A DNA stretch of 64,000 nucleotides from assembly GCA_017631285.1 (NCBI GenBank), contig JAGBTO010000032.1:1-64000 (forward strand), given 5' to 3'. Position 1 is the stretch's first letter. Each line of letters opens with the position of its first letter. Under the pieces are notes generated by a model, which did no database searches, was not told the DNA's origin, and saw only the letters and a program-made list of their open reading frames with translations. A program made the position numbers and the translations under genes. This DNA is from Alistipes sp. GTDB taxonomy: Bacteria > Bacteroidota > Bacteroidia > Bacteroidales > Rikenellaceae. Shown piece after piece: positions 8,868 through 16,871 of this stretch.

Positions 8868-9064
8868 AGCAACCCATAAAACAGGTTATATGGTAAATTA
8901 ACACCAAAAGCAAAGATAATATTAAATCCATAATAGCATATTTAATACCATCAAACACGATTTTGATTAAAAAAACGCACTAATAATTAAAAAAACTTAA
9001 TTTTTTCTTTGCAGATTAGAAATAATATTCTACTTTTGCAGTGTCGAAAACGACGACATAAAAT
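8868..9064. other. Intergenic A/T-rich stretch before tRNA-Gln
   Basis: Apart from the tRNA promoter at its end, this stretch holds no gene or clear terminator that I can support. It is dominated by A/T-rich sequence and short A and T runs. It belongs to a 519-nt gap between the alpha-galactosidase and the M64 protein that also contains tRNA-Gln, its terminator and a later hairpin. Confidence 0.5.
9009..9038 (+). promoter_or_regulatory. Promoter of tRNA-Gln
   Basis: TACTTTTG at 9031-9038 fits TAnnTTTG and TTG at 9009-9011 gives a 19-nt spacer. The tRNA begins 27 nt after the -7 box. Confidence 0.75.
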
Positions 9065-9135
9065 TGGGCTATGGTGTAATGGTAACACTACAGATTCTGG
9101 TCCTGTCATTCCAAGTTCGAATCTTGGTAGCCCAA
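9065..9135 (+). tRNA. tRNA-Gln (anticodon CTG)
   Basis: The sequence folds as a cloverleaf. Acceptor TGGGCTA (9065-9071) pairs with TAGCCCA (9128-9134). The D-arm contains AATGGTAA. The anticodon loop is TTCTGGT, giving CTG, which reads CAG (Gln). The T-arm contains the invariant GTTCGAATC. The last pair of the anticodon stem is A-C rather than a Watson-Crick pair. CCA is not encoded, as is common in Bacteroidetes. A hairpin terminator follows directly. Confidence 0.93.
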
Positions 9136-9142
9136 CAAAGAG

Positions 9143-9168
9143 CCGAAACGTAAAGTTTCGGTTTTTTT
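9143..9168 (+). terminator. Intrinsic terminator of tRNA-Gln
   Basis: CCGAAAC and GTTTCGG form a 7-bp stem around GTAAA, followed by seven T. It lies 8 nt after the tRNA end. Confidence 0.9.
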
Positions 9169-9237
9169 GTTTTATATGCCAATAATATATTAGCATCAAA
9201 ATATATGATATGATTTTATTTTTATATTTTTATTCGT

Positions 9238-9245
9238 TATATTTG
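9238..9245 (+). promoter_or_regulatory. -7 element of the M64 lipoprotein promoter
   Basis: TATATTTG fits TAnnTTTG and is 141 nt before the ATG at 9387. No TTG at the right distance is clear. If used, it gives a leader of about 135 nt that contains the GC-rich hairpin at 9294-9329. Confidence 0.45.
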
Positions 9246-9293
9246 TATTAACAAACTACCGTAATTATGCGAACATAACACAATAAGGGTAAC

Positions 9294-9329
9294 GAAATAC
9301 CCCTCCCCGATTTTCGGGGGGGGTATTTC
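9294..9329 (+). promoter_or_regulatory. GC-rich hairpin in the leader of the M64 lipoprotein gene
   Basis: GAAATACCCC-T-CCCCGA pairs with TCGGGGGGGGTATTTC around a TTT loop, a 16-bp stem with one bulged T. The stem is followed by CATTCATTTT rather than a clean T-run. It lies between the likely promoter and the coding start, so it may act as an attenuator or an mRNA stabiliser. The alternative is a terminator for tRNA read-through, which seems less likely because the tRNA already has one. Confidence 0.55.
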
Positions 9330-9386
9330 ATTCATTTTCAGCAACTTACGGCAATGCAAATATATTAAACTAAAAATATATAACCT

Positions 9387-12300
9387 ATGAAAAAACTTTT
9401 TACCTATTTACTTGTTGCGACAACGCTATTTATCGCAGCTTGTAGCGAAAGTTATGACGACAGCGCACTTGTTGGGCGTGTGGATAACTTGGAGAATCGA
9501 GTCGAAAAACTTGAACAATTATGTCAGCAGATGAACACCAACATTTCATCTTTGCAGACTATTGTGAACGCCCTGAGTCAAAACGATTACATTACAAATG
9601 TTGCTCCTATCAGCAAGAATGGCGAAGAGGTGGGTTACACAATCACATTTAAGAGTGGCAAGACCATTACTATATATCATGGCAAGAATGGCGCAGATGG
9701 CAAAGACGGTCAGGATGGAGCCAATGGCAAGGATGGAAAAGATGGATACACTCCACAAATCGGCGTAAAGCAAGACGCCGACGGCATCTATTATTGGACA
9801 CTTGACGGAGATTGGTTGCTCGACAATGATGGCAACAAAATCAAGGCACAAGGTCTTGACGGTAAAGACGGACAGGATGGTACTAATGGCTCTGACGGCG
9901 AAGACGGCACTGATGGCGAGGACGGCAAAGATGGCATTACACCTCAATTAAAAATCGAGGACGACTATTGGTATGTTTCATATGACAATGGCGCATCGTG
10001 GACTCAACTCGGCAAGGCTACGGGAGAGGATGGCAAGGATGGTACAAATGGTACCGACGGAACGAATGGCACAAATGGTATTGATGGCGTAGATGGTGAT
10101 TCATTCTTCCAAGATGTTACACAAGACGAGAGTAATGTATATTTCACACTCGCTGATGGTACTGTTATCACCCTTCCAAAGAGTTTAGCATTGAGTATTG
10201 AGTTTGCCGAGAGTGATTTGGTGGTTATGTCGCCAAACTCTACCCGCGAGATTGGTTATACCGTTACAAGTGCAACCGATGCCGTAAAGGTTGAGGTTAC
10301 ATCTTCTGCCGACATCAAGGCAAAGGCGGTGGCTGATGATGCGAACGGCTTGACAGGAAAAATTCACATCGCCACAAGTGCTACGATTGACGAGTACAGC
10401 AAGGTGATTGTATTTGTATCGAATGGCGATAAGGTTATTATGCGCAGCATCACATTCGAGGAGGCGGGGTTGCAGGTCGAGGAGAACGCCACCAAGCAGG
10501 CTACCGCTGAAGGTGGAGAGATGACTTTGGAGTTTTTGTCGAATGTTGAGTGCGAGGTTGTTATTCCCGAAGATGCACAGAGTTGGATTTCGGTTGTGCC
10601 CGCAACTCGCGCAATGGAAAAGCAGACTATCACGCTGAAATTAGAGCCAAATGAGGGCTACTACCGTAGCGCAACCGTAACAGTCCAATCTCCTGATGGC
10701 TCTCTTAAATTGGAGTATCAAGTTGAGCAAGATGGCGAGTTGGGCGTAGAGATTGACCCAACCCAGATTCCGGATAATGAGATTTGGTATAGGACTAGCG
10801 ATGGCAGCCTTATAGATATAGAAGACAATACTCGAAGTGGATATAATAGCAGTCCATTCAATGTTCCTATTATTTCACATACGTATTCAAAAGGTATTGG
10901 GGTAATCAAATGTGAAGGTATAATTACCTGCATTAATCGTTACGCTATGGGCAATTCCGCAGCTGAGAAAATGATCGAAATATACCTTCCTAATTCTATT
11001 GAAAGATTAGAGGAAGGAGCAATATCTAATACTTCAATACAAAGTATCAGAATCCCTAATAACTTTCAATTCGGAGGGGAGCGTTGTTTTGGAGGCAACC
11101 CTAAATTAAAAGAGTTTACGGGAAAGCATACATCAGATGATAAACGATGTGTTATTGTTAGTGGTGTTATGTATGGTTTTGCTCCGAATGGGTTAACATC
11201 TTATGAATTGCCAAATGGTATTACTACCATCTATAACTCTGTATTTTCTCACAATAGTAGTATTACATCTATTATATTGCCTGATGGGCTAAAAGAAATT
11301 CTTAATGATAACTTTCATGAATACACAGCACTCGAAACACTCACAATCCCAGAAAGCGTTGAAAATATAGAAGATATTTTAAGACGATGCAATAATATCA
11401 AAGCATTTTATGGAAATTCTAAGTTTGTATCAGAGGACAATGCTTTTCTGTATAAGGATAATTTCAATGGCTATGGTAAGTGGATGATCCACTTTGCAAG
11501 TAAGGCAGGTTATACAGAGTATACTATTCCAGAGGGAATAGAGGGTATAAACCATGATTGTTTTTGCTATGTTGAAAGTCTCAAAGAATTAACATTCCCA
11601 AGTACAATCAAATATGTATCTAGCGCAGATGCATTTTATGGAACATATAATATTGAAAAAATATATGGTCCAAATGTATTAGATGATAATAGAAGTTTGG
11701 TCGTTGATGGCACATTATTATATGTTGCTCCCAAAGGTCTGAAAGAGTACCAAACTCCATCAGGTGTTACGAATCTATCATATGGAGTATTAGCTCAAAA
11801 GCCTGAATTGGAGAGCGTAGTTATATCTGATGATGTTGTTGCGGTGGGTGATGCATTAAGTTGTCGACCATATGAAATTCCATTAGGATATATTCTATGG
11901 AATAATCCTAATCTGAAAACCATAACAATTTCAGCTAATATAAGAATTCTTGGAATGGATCCTTTCGGATATGGATTAGCACCAGAAAATTTGGAAACAA
12001 TTTATTTACGTGCTTTAGTACCTCCTGTAATTGGACATAATGTCCCTGAAAATATTCCATCATTATTCCCTAATTTAACAATATATGTTCCCGAGCAATC
12101 ATTAGAAGCGTATTTAGGTTCTCCCGATTGGGCACCGTATAGAGGTTACTTTAAGGGGTATGAATACACCGATCTTCCAGAGAATGATACCTATATCTCT
12201 TCAGACTATTCAAAAGACGGTACGATAACCACTCTCCAAACTGCCACTAAAGGCGAGGGTATTGATGTGGTTTTGATGGGTGACGCTTATAGTGACCGTC

Positions 12301-13202
12301 AGATTGCTGATGGTACTTATGAGGCAGATATGGAGAATCTTTACAATAATCTCTTCACCGAGGAACCTTATAAGTCATTCAAAGACCATTTTAATGTTCA
12401 CTATGTAAATGTTGTATCAGCTACAGAGGGTTATGAGTATGGAAATACAGCTCTTGATGGTTACTTTGGCGGTGGTACATTGGTCGGTGGAAACGATAAT
12501 GCCGTCTTTGATTATGCTCTCAATGCAATTTCTGAGGAGGAAATGGATGAAGCATTGTTAATCGTAGCAATGAACTCCGATAACTATGCAGGCACATGCT
12601 ATATGTACTATCCTGAGACTAGCGCTGATTATGGTAAGGGAGTATCGGTGTCATACTTCCCTAAAGGTGGCGATGCTGAGACATTTGCTCAACTGCTCCA
12701 CCACGAGGCGTGCGGTCACGGCTTTGCAAAACTTGCCGACGAGTATGCTTACGAGGATATGGGAGCAGTTCCAAGCGACTATGTTTCGCAGGTTCAGTCT
12801 CAGCAGAACAGTTGGGGCTGGTGGAAAAATATCGATTTCACAAGCGACCCGACAGCAACGCGCTGGAGCCACTTCTTAAACGACACTCACTATGCCAACG
12901 AGGGCTTAGGTGCTTACGAAGGCGGCTTGACCTATTGGACAGGCGTATGGCGACCAACCGAGAACTCAATTATGCGCTACAACACAGGTGGCTTCAACGC
13001 CCCCTCGCGCGAGGCGATTTATTACCGCATCCACAAACTTGCCTATGGTGATAGTTGGGAGTATGATTACGAAGATTTCGTGGAGTGGGATGCCCGCAAC
13101 CGAACTGCTGCCACAACACGTGCGATGGTTTACAAGCCAGCAAACTACAAGCCTACGCATCCGCCTGTAATCGTAAACAAATCGTGGAAAGATGCGAAAT
13201 AG
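9387..13202 (+). CDS. Multidomain surface lipoprotein with C-terminal M64 (IgA-peptidase-like) domain
   Basis: This 1271-residue protein is a modular surface lipoprotein. The lipobox is LFIAAC (Cys19). A DUF4988-type coiled-coil domain follows (about 22-105), then three Gly-x-Asp/Asn collagen-like blocks (about 98-238), a BACON-like beta-sandwich (about 365-450), BspA-type leucine-rich repeats (about 490-930) and a zinc metallopeptidase of family M64 (about 945-1225). The metal site is in HEACGH (1106-1111) and LADEY. M64 enzymes cleave IgA or other glycoproteins; here the substrate is unknown. The C-terminal tail PTHPPVIVNKSWKDAK resembles the tail of the next gene product. The gene overlaps that gene by 11 nt. 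Confidence 0.85.
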   Translation: MKKLFTYLLVATTLFIAACSESYDDSALVGRVDNLENRVEKLEQLCQQMNTNISSLQTIVNALSQNDYITNVAPISKNGEEVGYTITFKSGKTITIYHGKNGADGKDGQDGANGKDGKDGYTPQIGVKQDADGIYYWTLDGDWLLDNDGNKIKAQGLDGKDGQDGTNGSDGEDGTDGEDGKDGITPQLKIEDDYWYVSYDNGASWTQLGKATGEDGKDGTNGTDGTNGTNGIDGVDGDSFFQDVTQDESNVYFTLADGTVITLPKSLALSIEFAESDLVVMSPNSTREIGYTVTSATDAVKVEVTSSADIKAKAVADDANGLTGKIHIATSATIDEYSKVIVFVSNGDKVIMRSITFEEAGLQVEENATKQATAEGGEMTLEFLSNVECEVVIPEDAQSWISVVPATRAMEKQTITLKLEPNEGYYRSATVTVQSPDGSLKLEYQVEQDGELGVEIDPTQIPDNEIWYRTSDGSLIDIEDNTRSGYNSSPFNVPIISHTYSKGIGVIKCEGIITCINRYAMGNSAAEKMIEIYLPNSIERLEEGAISNTSIQSIRIPNNFQFGGERCFGGNPKLKEFTGKHTSDDKRCVIVSGVMYGFAPNGLTSYELPNGITTIYNSVFSHNSSITSIILPDGLKEILNDNFHEYTALETLTIPESVENIEDILRRCNNIKAFYGNSKFVSEDNAFLYKDNFNGYGKWMIHFASKAGYTEYTIPEGIEGINHDCFCYVESLKELTFPSTIKYVSSADAFYGTYNIEKIYGPNVLDDNRSLVVDGTLLYVAPKGLKEYQTPSGVTNLSYGVLAQKPELESVVISDDVVAVGDALSCRPYEIPLGYILWNNPNLKTITISANIRILGMDPFGYGLAPENLETIYLRALVPPVIGHNVPENIPSLFPNLTIYVPEQSLEAYLGSPDWAPYRGYFKGYEYTDLPENDTYISSDYSKDGTITTLQTATKGEGIDVVLMGDAYSDRQIADGTYEADMENLYNNLFTEEPYKSFKDHFNVHYVNVVSATEGYEYGNTALDGYFGGGTLVGGNDNAVFDYALNAISEEEMDEALLIVAMNSDNYAGTCYMYYPETSADYGKGVSVSYFPKGGDAETFAQLLHHEACGHGFAKLADEYAYEDMGAVPSDYVSQVQSQQNSWGWWKNIDFTSDPTATRWSHFLNDTHYANEGLGAYEGGLTYWTGVWRPTENSIMRYNTGGFNAPSREAIYYRIHKLAYGDSWEYDYEDFVEWDARNRTAATTRAMVYKPANYKPTHPPVIVNKSWKDAK
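9681..10100 (+). repeat. Collagen-like GxD/GxN repeat blocks inside the M64 lipoprotein
   Basis: Three blocks of 6- and 9-nt units encode Gly-Lys-Asp, Gly-Gln-Asp, Gly-Thr-Asn and similar triplets at about 9681-9746, 9857-9935 and 10028-10100. They are separated by two related globular insertions (GYTPQIGVKQDADGIYYWT and GITPQLKIEDDYWYVS), themselves a degenerate repeat. The DNA is close to tandem ggcaargay and so may change length by slippage. Confidence 0.8.
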
Positions 13203-13398
13203 AAAGCGAAATAAAGCTATGATGCTGACGGCAGCCACTGTGCTGTCGTCGGCATTGGCTTGCAGCTGCTCCTCGACACGAGCAGAGAAACAACAAGCCG
13301 AAAACGACAAGCCAAAGCACGACTCGGTAGAAGTTTTTGTGCCGACACATCCGCCCGTAGTCATTCCGCACACGTGGCGTGAAGAGATGAAGAAATAG
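13192..13398 (+). CDS. 68-residue lipoprotein with the same tail as the M64 protein
   Basis: The signal peptide has a basic start and the lipobox ALAC (Cys24), leaving a mature chain of about 45 residues. Its C-terminus PTHPPVVIPHTWREEMKK lines up with the end of the preceding 1271-residue protein, and the DNA of this stretch is also similar, so the tail seems duplicated. The start overlaps the M64 gene by 11 nt, which implies translational coupling; ATG codons at 13219 and 13222 are alternatives but would shorten the basic start. The function is unknown; it may be a partner or anchor for the M64 protein. Confidence 0.7.
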   Translation: MRNRKRNKAMMLTAATVLSSALACSCSSTRAEKQQAENDKPKHDSVEVFVPTHPPVVIPHTWREEMKK

Positions 13399-13405
13399 AG
13401 AAAAC

Positions 13406-13441
13406 AAGGGACTGTCCAACAAGTTTAATGGACAGTCCCTT
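13406..13441. terminator. Bidirectional terminator after the M64 unit
   Basis: AAGGGACTGTCCA and TGGACAGTCCCTT form a 13-bp stem around a 10-nt loop (ACAAGTTTAA), followed by TATTATT. A second inverted partner for the left arm lies at 13498-13513 and could compete with it. Confidence 0.85.
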
Positions 13442-13540
13442 ATTATTCAGAAGTTGTAACAAGAGAGATTTTAAGACTTAATCACGCAAAAATCACCTTG
13501 TTAGACAGCCTTTTGTTTATCACTTTCAATACACTTCACT

Positions 13541-15169
13541 CTATTCGTAAAGCAACTCCATATCGTCGAGCCACATTACGCTCTGCGTACTGCCCGTAAA
13601 GTAGTCTCCCAAACGTGATGAAGATGCAACCAATATGATATGGGTTGGGACTTTTGATGTCGTCACATAATCTAATGGAATTGTAATCTGTTGCCACTCG
13701 CCAATACTTTCGCTAATAAACAACTCTCCATAAGCAATTACACCATCAGACTTAGGGTTAAAGAAAGTTCCCTTATCGCGTGTATCTACAACTACGGGGC
13801 TATCATCCGTACCCTTAATATTACCATCGGCATCTACTCCATACTCCTCCTTGGTCCAATCTCCCAATGCGATAAATATTGATCCGGTATCATTATCACC
13901 AAGTTTCAACGTGCTACCTGTAGGTAAGGCTCCGATGCGGTCAATTGCACCACAATTATATTTTACCCAGAAACGTAATGCAACGGGGCGCGACGAGAAC
14001 TTACGTCCAAAACCGACAACGCCATTTGTACCTATAGTAGTGACATACTTTCCGATAAATAGATTTCCTGCCGCAAACTTTCCAACACCTGCTAAATTAG
14101 CAAACTTAGACTCCAATTTGGCTGAATATTTACCTTCTGAGCCAGGGCGTATATCGTTACACTTGTCTGTTATCGTAGCATTCACCATAGCCGAACCAGG
14201 GTTACCCGTACCCCAGAAAGCTGTCTCCTCCGAGAGATAAGGACATACAATCTTCTTGATTGTTGCCCAATTTTCAAGACCTCCATTCTCAAGAGGCGTA
14301 ATATCCTCAGTTTTTACACTCTGCACTGCCGAGGTATCATCACCCGAATATGCCATGATCTCATATTCAGTCAAGACGTCCAAACCCTTGACACATGCTG
14401 TAAATGCTCCTCCTTCAACCTTTACATCTTGAGCCAAGAGCCACTCTTTACTACCCTTCTGGCGATACTTAAAGCCCAAATCTGTGCCACTCAAACCTTC
14501 GCCATAAAGCCACATCATCTTACCCCAAGCATCAGCCTTAACAATATCAACTACGACATCGGTTGTCTTGACATATAAATCCCAACGCTCGGTACGGCCA
14601 TGACATGTCACATATACATAGCGTACAGAATTGAAATTATTGGGATTAACACCATCCGCCCACTCGTAAGTGGCAATGTCAGCGGCAGCAAGTTTCAGTT
14701 CGGTTACTTGCACATTTGAGCGATCCTCAAATCCAACATAGGCCGTCGCCTCGCGATTCTGCAAATCCCACTCTGTAGCTCCTATCTGGCCCTCAACAGA
14801 GAACTTACGTTCGATATTCTGCGTAGCTATAATCTGCCATTCATAATCTTGGTACAATGACAACGTTACATATACAGGAGTACGCATATCATGCGTCCCT
14901 ATTATGTTTTGTGAAGGCTTAGCATCAGCGGAATATTCCACAGCTGAAATCTTCACATTCTGAATATCGGTCTGCTCCAACAACTCTACAGTCACTGTGC
15001 GTTGTGCTTCATCAATGACAGGCTCACCAACAATTCCCTCGATGGAAATAGAGGAGATTTTCAACTCTACAACAGGATAAGGCAAATCATTCTTGATACA
15101 TCCTGTCAATATTAATCCACCAAAAACAAAGGCTATTGCACAGATTATGCTTGTTCTAATTCTCCTCAT
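13541..15169 (-). CDS. PCMD (putative carbohydrate metabolism) domain lipoprotein
   Basis: The 542-residue protein has a lipobox LILTGC (Cys24), then strand-rich N-terminal modules (about 35-280) and a C-terminal PCMD jelly-roll domain (about 295-542). The PCMD signature is visible in FWGTGNPGSA, RPGSEGKYSAKLES, GVGKFAAGNLF and the closing GDYFTGSTQSVMWLDDMELL. The same signature ends the 733-residue protein of this cluster, so the two are paralogues. It is the last gene of the seven-gene minus-strand cluster, 1 nt after an outer-membrane barrel gene. Domain name is from recall of the family; the ligand (probably glycan or another surface protein) is not known. Confidence 0.8.
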   Translation of the reverse strand: MRRIRTSIICAIAFVFGGLILTGCIKNDLPYPVVELKISSISIEGIVGEPVIDEAQRTVTVELLEQTDIQNVKISAVEYSADAKPSQNIIGTHDMRTPVYVTLSLYQDYEWQIIATQNIERKFSVEGQIGATEWDLQNREATAYVGFEDRSNVQVTELKLAAADIATYEWADGVNPNNFNSVRYVYVTCHGRTERWDLYVKTTDVVVDIVKADAWGKMMWLYGEGLSGTDLGFKYRQKGSKEWLLAQDVKVEGGAFTACVKGLDVLTEYEIMAYSGDDTSAVQSVKTEDITPLENGGLENWATIKKIVCPYLSEETAFWGTGNPGSAMVNATITDKCNDIRPGSEGKYSAKLESKFANLAGVGKFAAGNLFIGKYVTTIGTNGVVGFGRKFSSRPVALRFWVKYNCGAIDRIGALPTGSTLKLGDNDTGSIFIALGDWTKEEYGVDADGNIKGTDDSPVVVDTRDKGTFFNPKSDGVIAYGELFISESIGEWQQITIPLDYVTTSKVPTHIILVASSSRLGDYFTGSTQSVMWLDDMELLYE

Positions 15170-15170
15170 T

Positions 15171-16013
15171 TTATTTTATCTTATTCTTTTTTGACCACAA
15201 GTGAACATTTACACCAAAATGGATATCAGCAAGATTTAAACGAAAACGCAATTTCGATATCGTACGTGAACCTGTCTGAACGCCATCGGCATCATACTGT
15301 TTGATTGTTGTGTATTTAAAGCCTCCCATACCGAAAGACAACGTAGCACACACATTAGGAAACATATACACTGCCACGCCAGGATTAAACCAAACCTTAA
15401 CAGTTGAGTTACGGGTATCGGTAAACTTCATTGGATCGTCGTTCGATCTAAAACCAAGTTTATTACGTCCAATAGAATATGAAGCCTCCAACTCACTAAA
15501 CACACCAAAACGTCCTGCCTCATCAATAGCTGCGTAGTTTCGCAAGAACGCACTAAATTTAAAACTATTGCTATTTGCATCAATCCATGGTATAGCTAAA
15601 TCTATACTATTATCACTACCCAAGTTGAGTTCCATATTATCCAACGTGCCACCCATATGAGTGTAACCCATTCTCAGACCTACACATGCATTATCCTTAA
15701 AAAAATAACCCACATAAGGTGATACGGTAGTTATTGAACCTGACAGATTTACATGTTCCAATAGTGCAAAGATATCGCTATTATCACTTGACAACGTTCC
15801 ATAAGAAGCTGTCAAACCAAGAGCTACCTCGCCTTTATAAGCAAAGACATTCTTATTCACCTCTCGGTCTATACGACGTGATGTAGGCATAAACCTACTT
15901 GATGTCTGGAATTGCTTACCATCTGATTTAAAATCTGACTTCGCATTATCCTGTGCTGAGATGTTTACTATACCAAGGCACAAGAATATTAATACAACTA
16001 TTACCCTTCTCAT
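15171..16013 (-). CDS. Outer-membrane beta-barrel protein (paralogue 1)
   Basis: This 280-residue protein has a signal peptide cleaved at ISA-Q and a mature chain of alternating amphipathic strands (GEVALGLTASYG, VSPYVGYFFKDNACVGLRMGYTH, FGVFSELEASYSIGR). About twelve strands are plausible. It shares its layout with the 271-residue product of the neighbouring gene, including TASY, VSP..Y...DN...G.R..Y and NPG positions, so the two are duplicates that have diverged. It lies 6 nt from that gene and 1 nt from the PCMD gene, which ties it to the surface cluster, perhaps as the outer-membrane anchor or platform. Confidence 0.8.
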   Translation of the reverse strand: MRRVIVVLIFLCLGIVNISAQDNAKSDFKSDGKQFQTSSRFMPTSRRIDREVNKNVFAYKGEVALGLTASYGTLSSDNSDIFALLEHVNLSGSITTVSPYVGYFFKDNACVGLRMGYTHMGGTLDNMELNLGSDNSIDLAIPWIDANSNSFKFSAFLRNYAAIDEAGRFGVFSELEASYSIGRNKLGFRSNDDPMKFTDTRNSTVKVWFNPGVAVYMFPNVCATLSFGMGGFKYTTIKQYDADGVQTGSRTISKLRFRLNLADIHFGVNVHLWSKKNKIK

Positions 16014-16019
16014 ACCCTA

Positions 16020-16787
16020 CTACATATAAAATGAAACACCAAGCCCTATTGAGAGCAAATTGACCGAAAAATTCATATAACTTGCGTTTGAGTCTCCTTT
16101 TGCCACTTTATTATGCACCTGCTTTGTGTGGCTATAATTAATTCCCATCATGCCAACATTTACCTCAACAGCCATTACATTAGAAGCAAATGCTATGATT
16201 CCAGGATTAACACCCAATCCTATATCGAAAGACTTAGAAAAGGTACCTCTTACTGGACTATCCATTGCAAATTTTGCTTGCGATCCGCCAACAGATAGTT
16301 GCACCTCATTAAACAATGCAAAGCGTTTATTGCGACCCAATGGGATATAGTAACGCCACACAGCTCCAGCCGAATATGAGTGCTGTAGGGCATAATAAAA
16401 ATCAGTGGATAACTGAGTGCCGGTCTCCTCGTCACCAAACGAGAGGCTTGCACTATCAATCCTCATAAAACTTCGGCCATAATTAAATCGCCCACCTAAT
16501 GCCATATTATCTGCTATGGCATACGCAATAAGCGGACTTACTTTTACCGTATATCCTATAGAGTTAATATCTTCCAAGATGAGCAACTTATAACTCTGGT
16601 TATCATGAGTCGAGTACGATGCCGTACCGCCAAATACCCACTGCCCCTTGGGCACAAAAAGATTATTCATATCAACCAAGCCTCGCTGCGAGCGTCTTTG
16701 TTCACGCTCAGCCAAAGCCGTATCCTGTGCCATGACATTTACGGCACCAAAGATTGATAGGAAGAATAATACAACAAACTTTCGCAT
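16020..16787 (-). CDS. Outer-membrane beta-barrel protein (paralogue 2)
   Basis: I chose the ATG at 16787 because it gives a normal signal peptide (RKFVVLFFLSIFGAVNVMA-Q); upstream starts at 16808 and 16835 add a charged extension. The mature part of about 235 residues is strand-rich (WVFGGTASYSTH, VSPLIAYAIADNMALGGRFNYG, NPGIIAFASNVMAVEVNVG) and ends in the aromatic/hydrophobic SFYM. It is a paralogue of the adjacent 280-residue protein. Position inside the fimbrillin/DUF4493/PCMD cluster suggests a membrane platform, but no homology to a known usher was recognised. Confidence 0.8.
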   Translation of the reverse strand: MRKFVVLFFLSIFGAVNVMAQDTALAEREQRRSQRGLVDMNNLFVPKGQWVFGGTASYSTHDNQSYKLLILEDINSIGYTVKVSPLIAYAIADNMALGGRFNYGRSFMRIDSASLSFGDEETGTQLSTDFYYALQHSYSAGAVWRYYIPLGRNKRFALFNEVQLSVGGSQAKFAMDSPVRGTFSKSFDIGLGVNPGIIAFASNVMAVEVNVGMMGINYSHTKQVHNKVAKGDSNASYMNFSVNLLSIGLGVSFYM

Positions 16788-16871
16788 CACAATTCTCTTA
16801 TTTTCCATAGTCGCAGGGCAGACGATCAAATCCACCCTGCGTATACATCCATTGGCTACAAAGCCAAATTA

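Noticed and set aside
9681..10100. Possible CRISPR or simple-sequence array
   Set aside because: The short repeated units are in frame and encode Gly-x-Asp triplets of a collagen-like region; there are no spacers of constant length.
12966..13373. 135-residue open frame on the minus strand over the M64 end
   Set aside because: It is antisense to the peptidase domain and the small lipoprotein; the translation is Cys/Arg/Val-rich with no start signal or family pattern.
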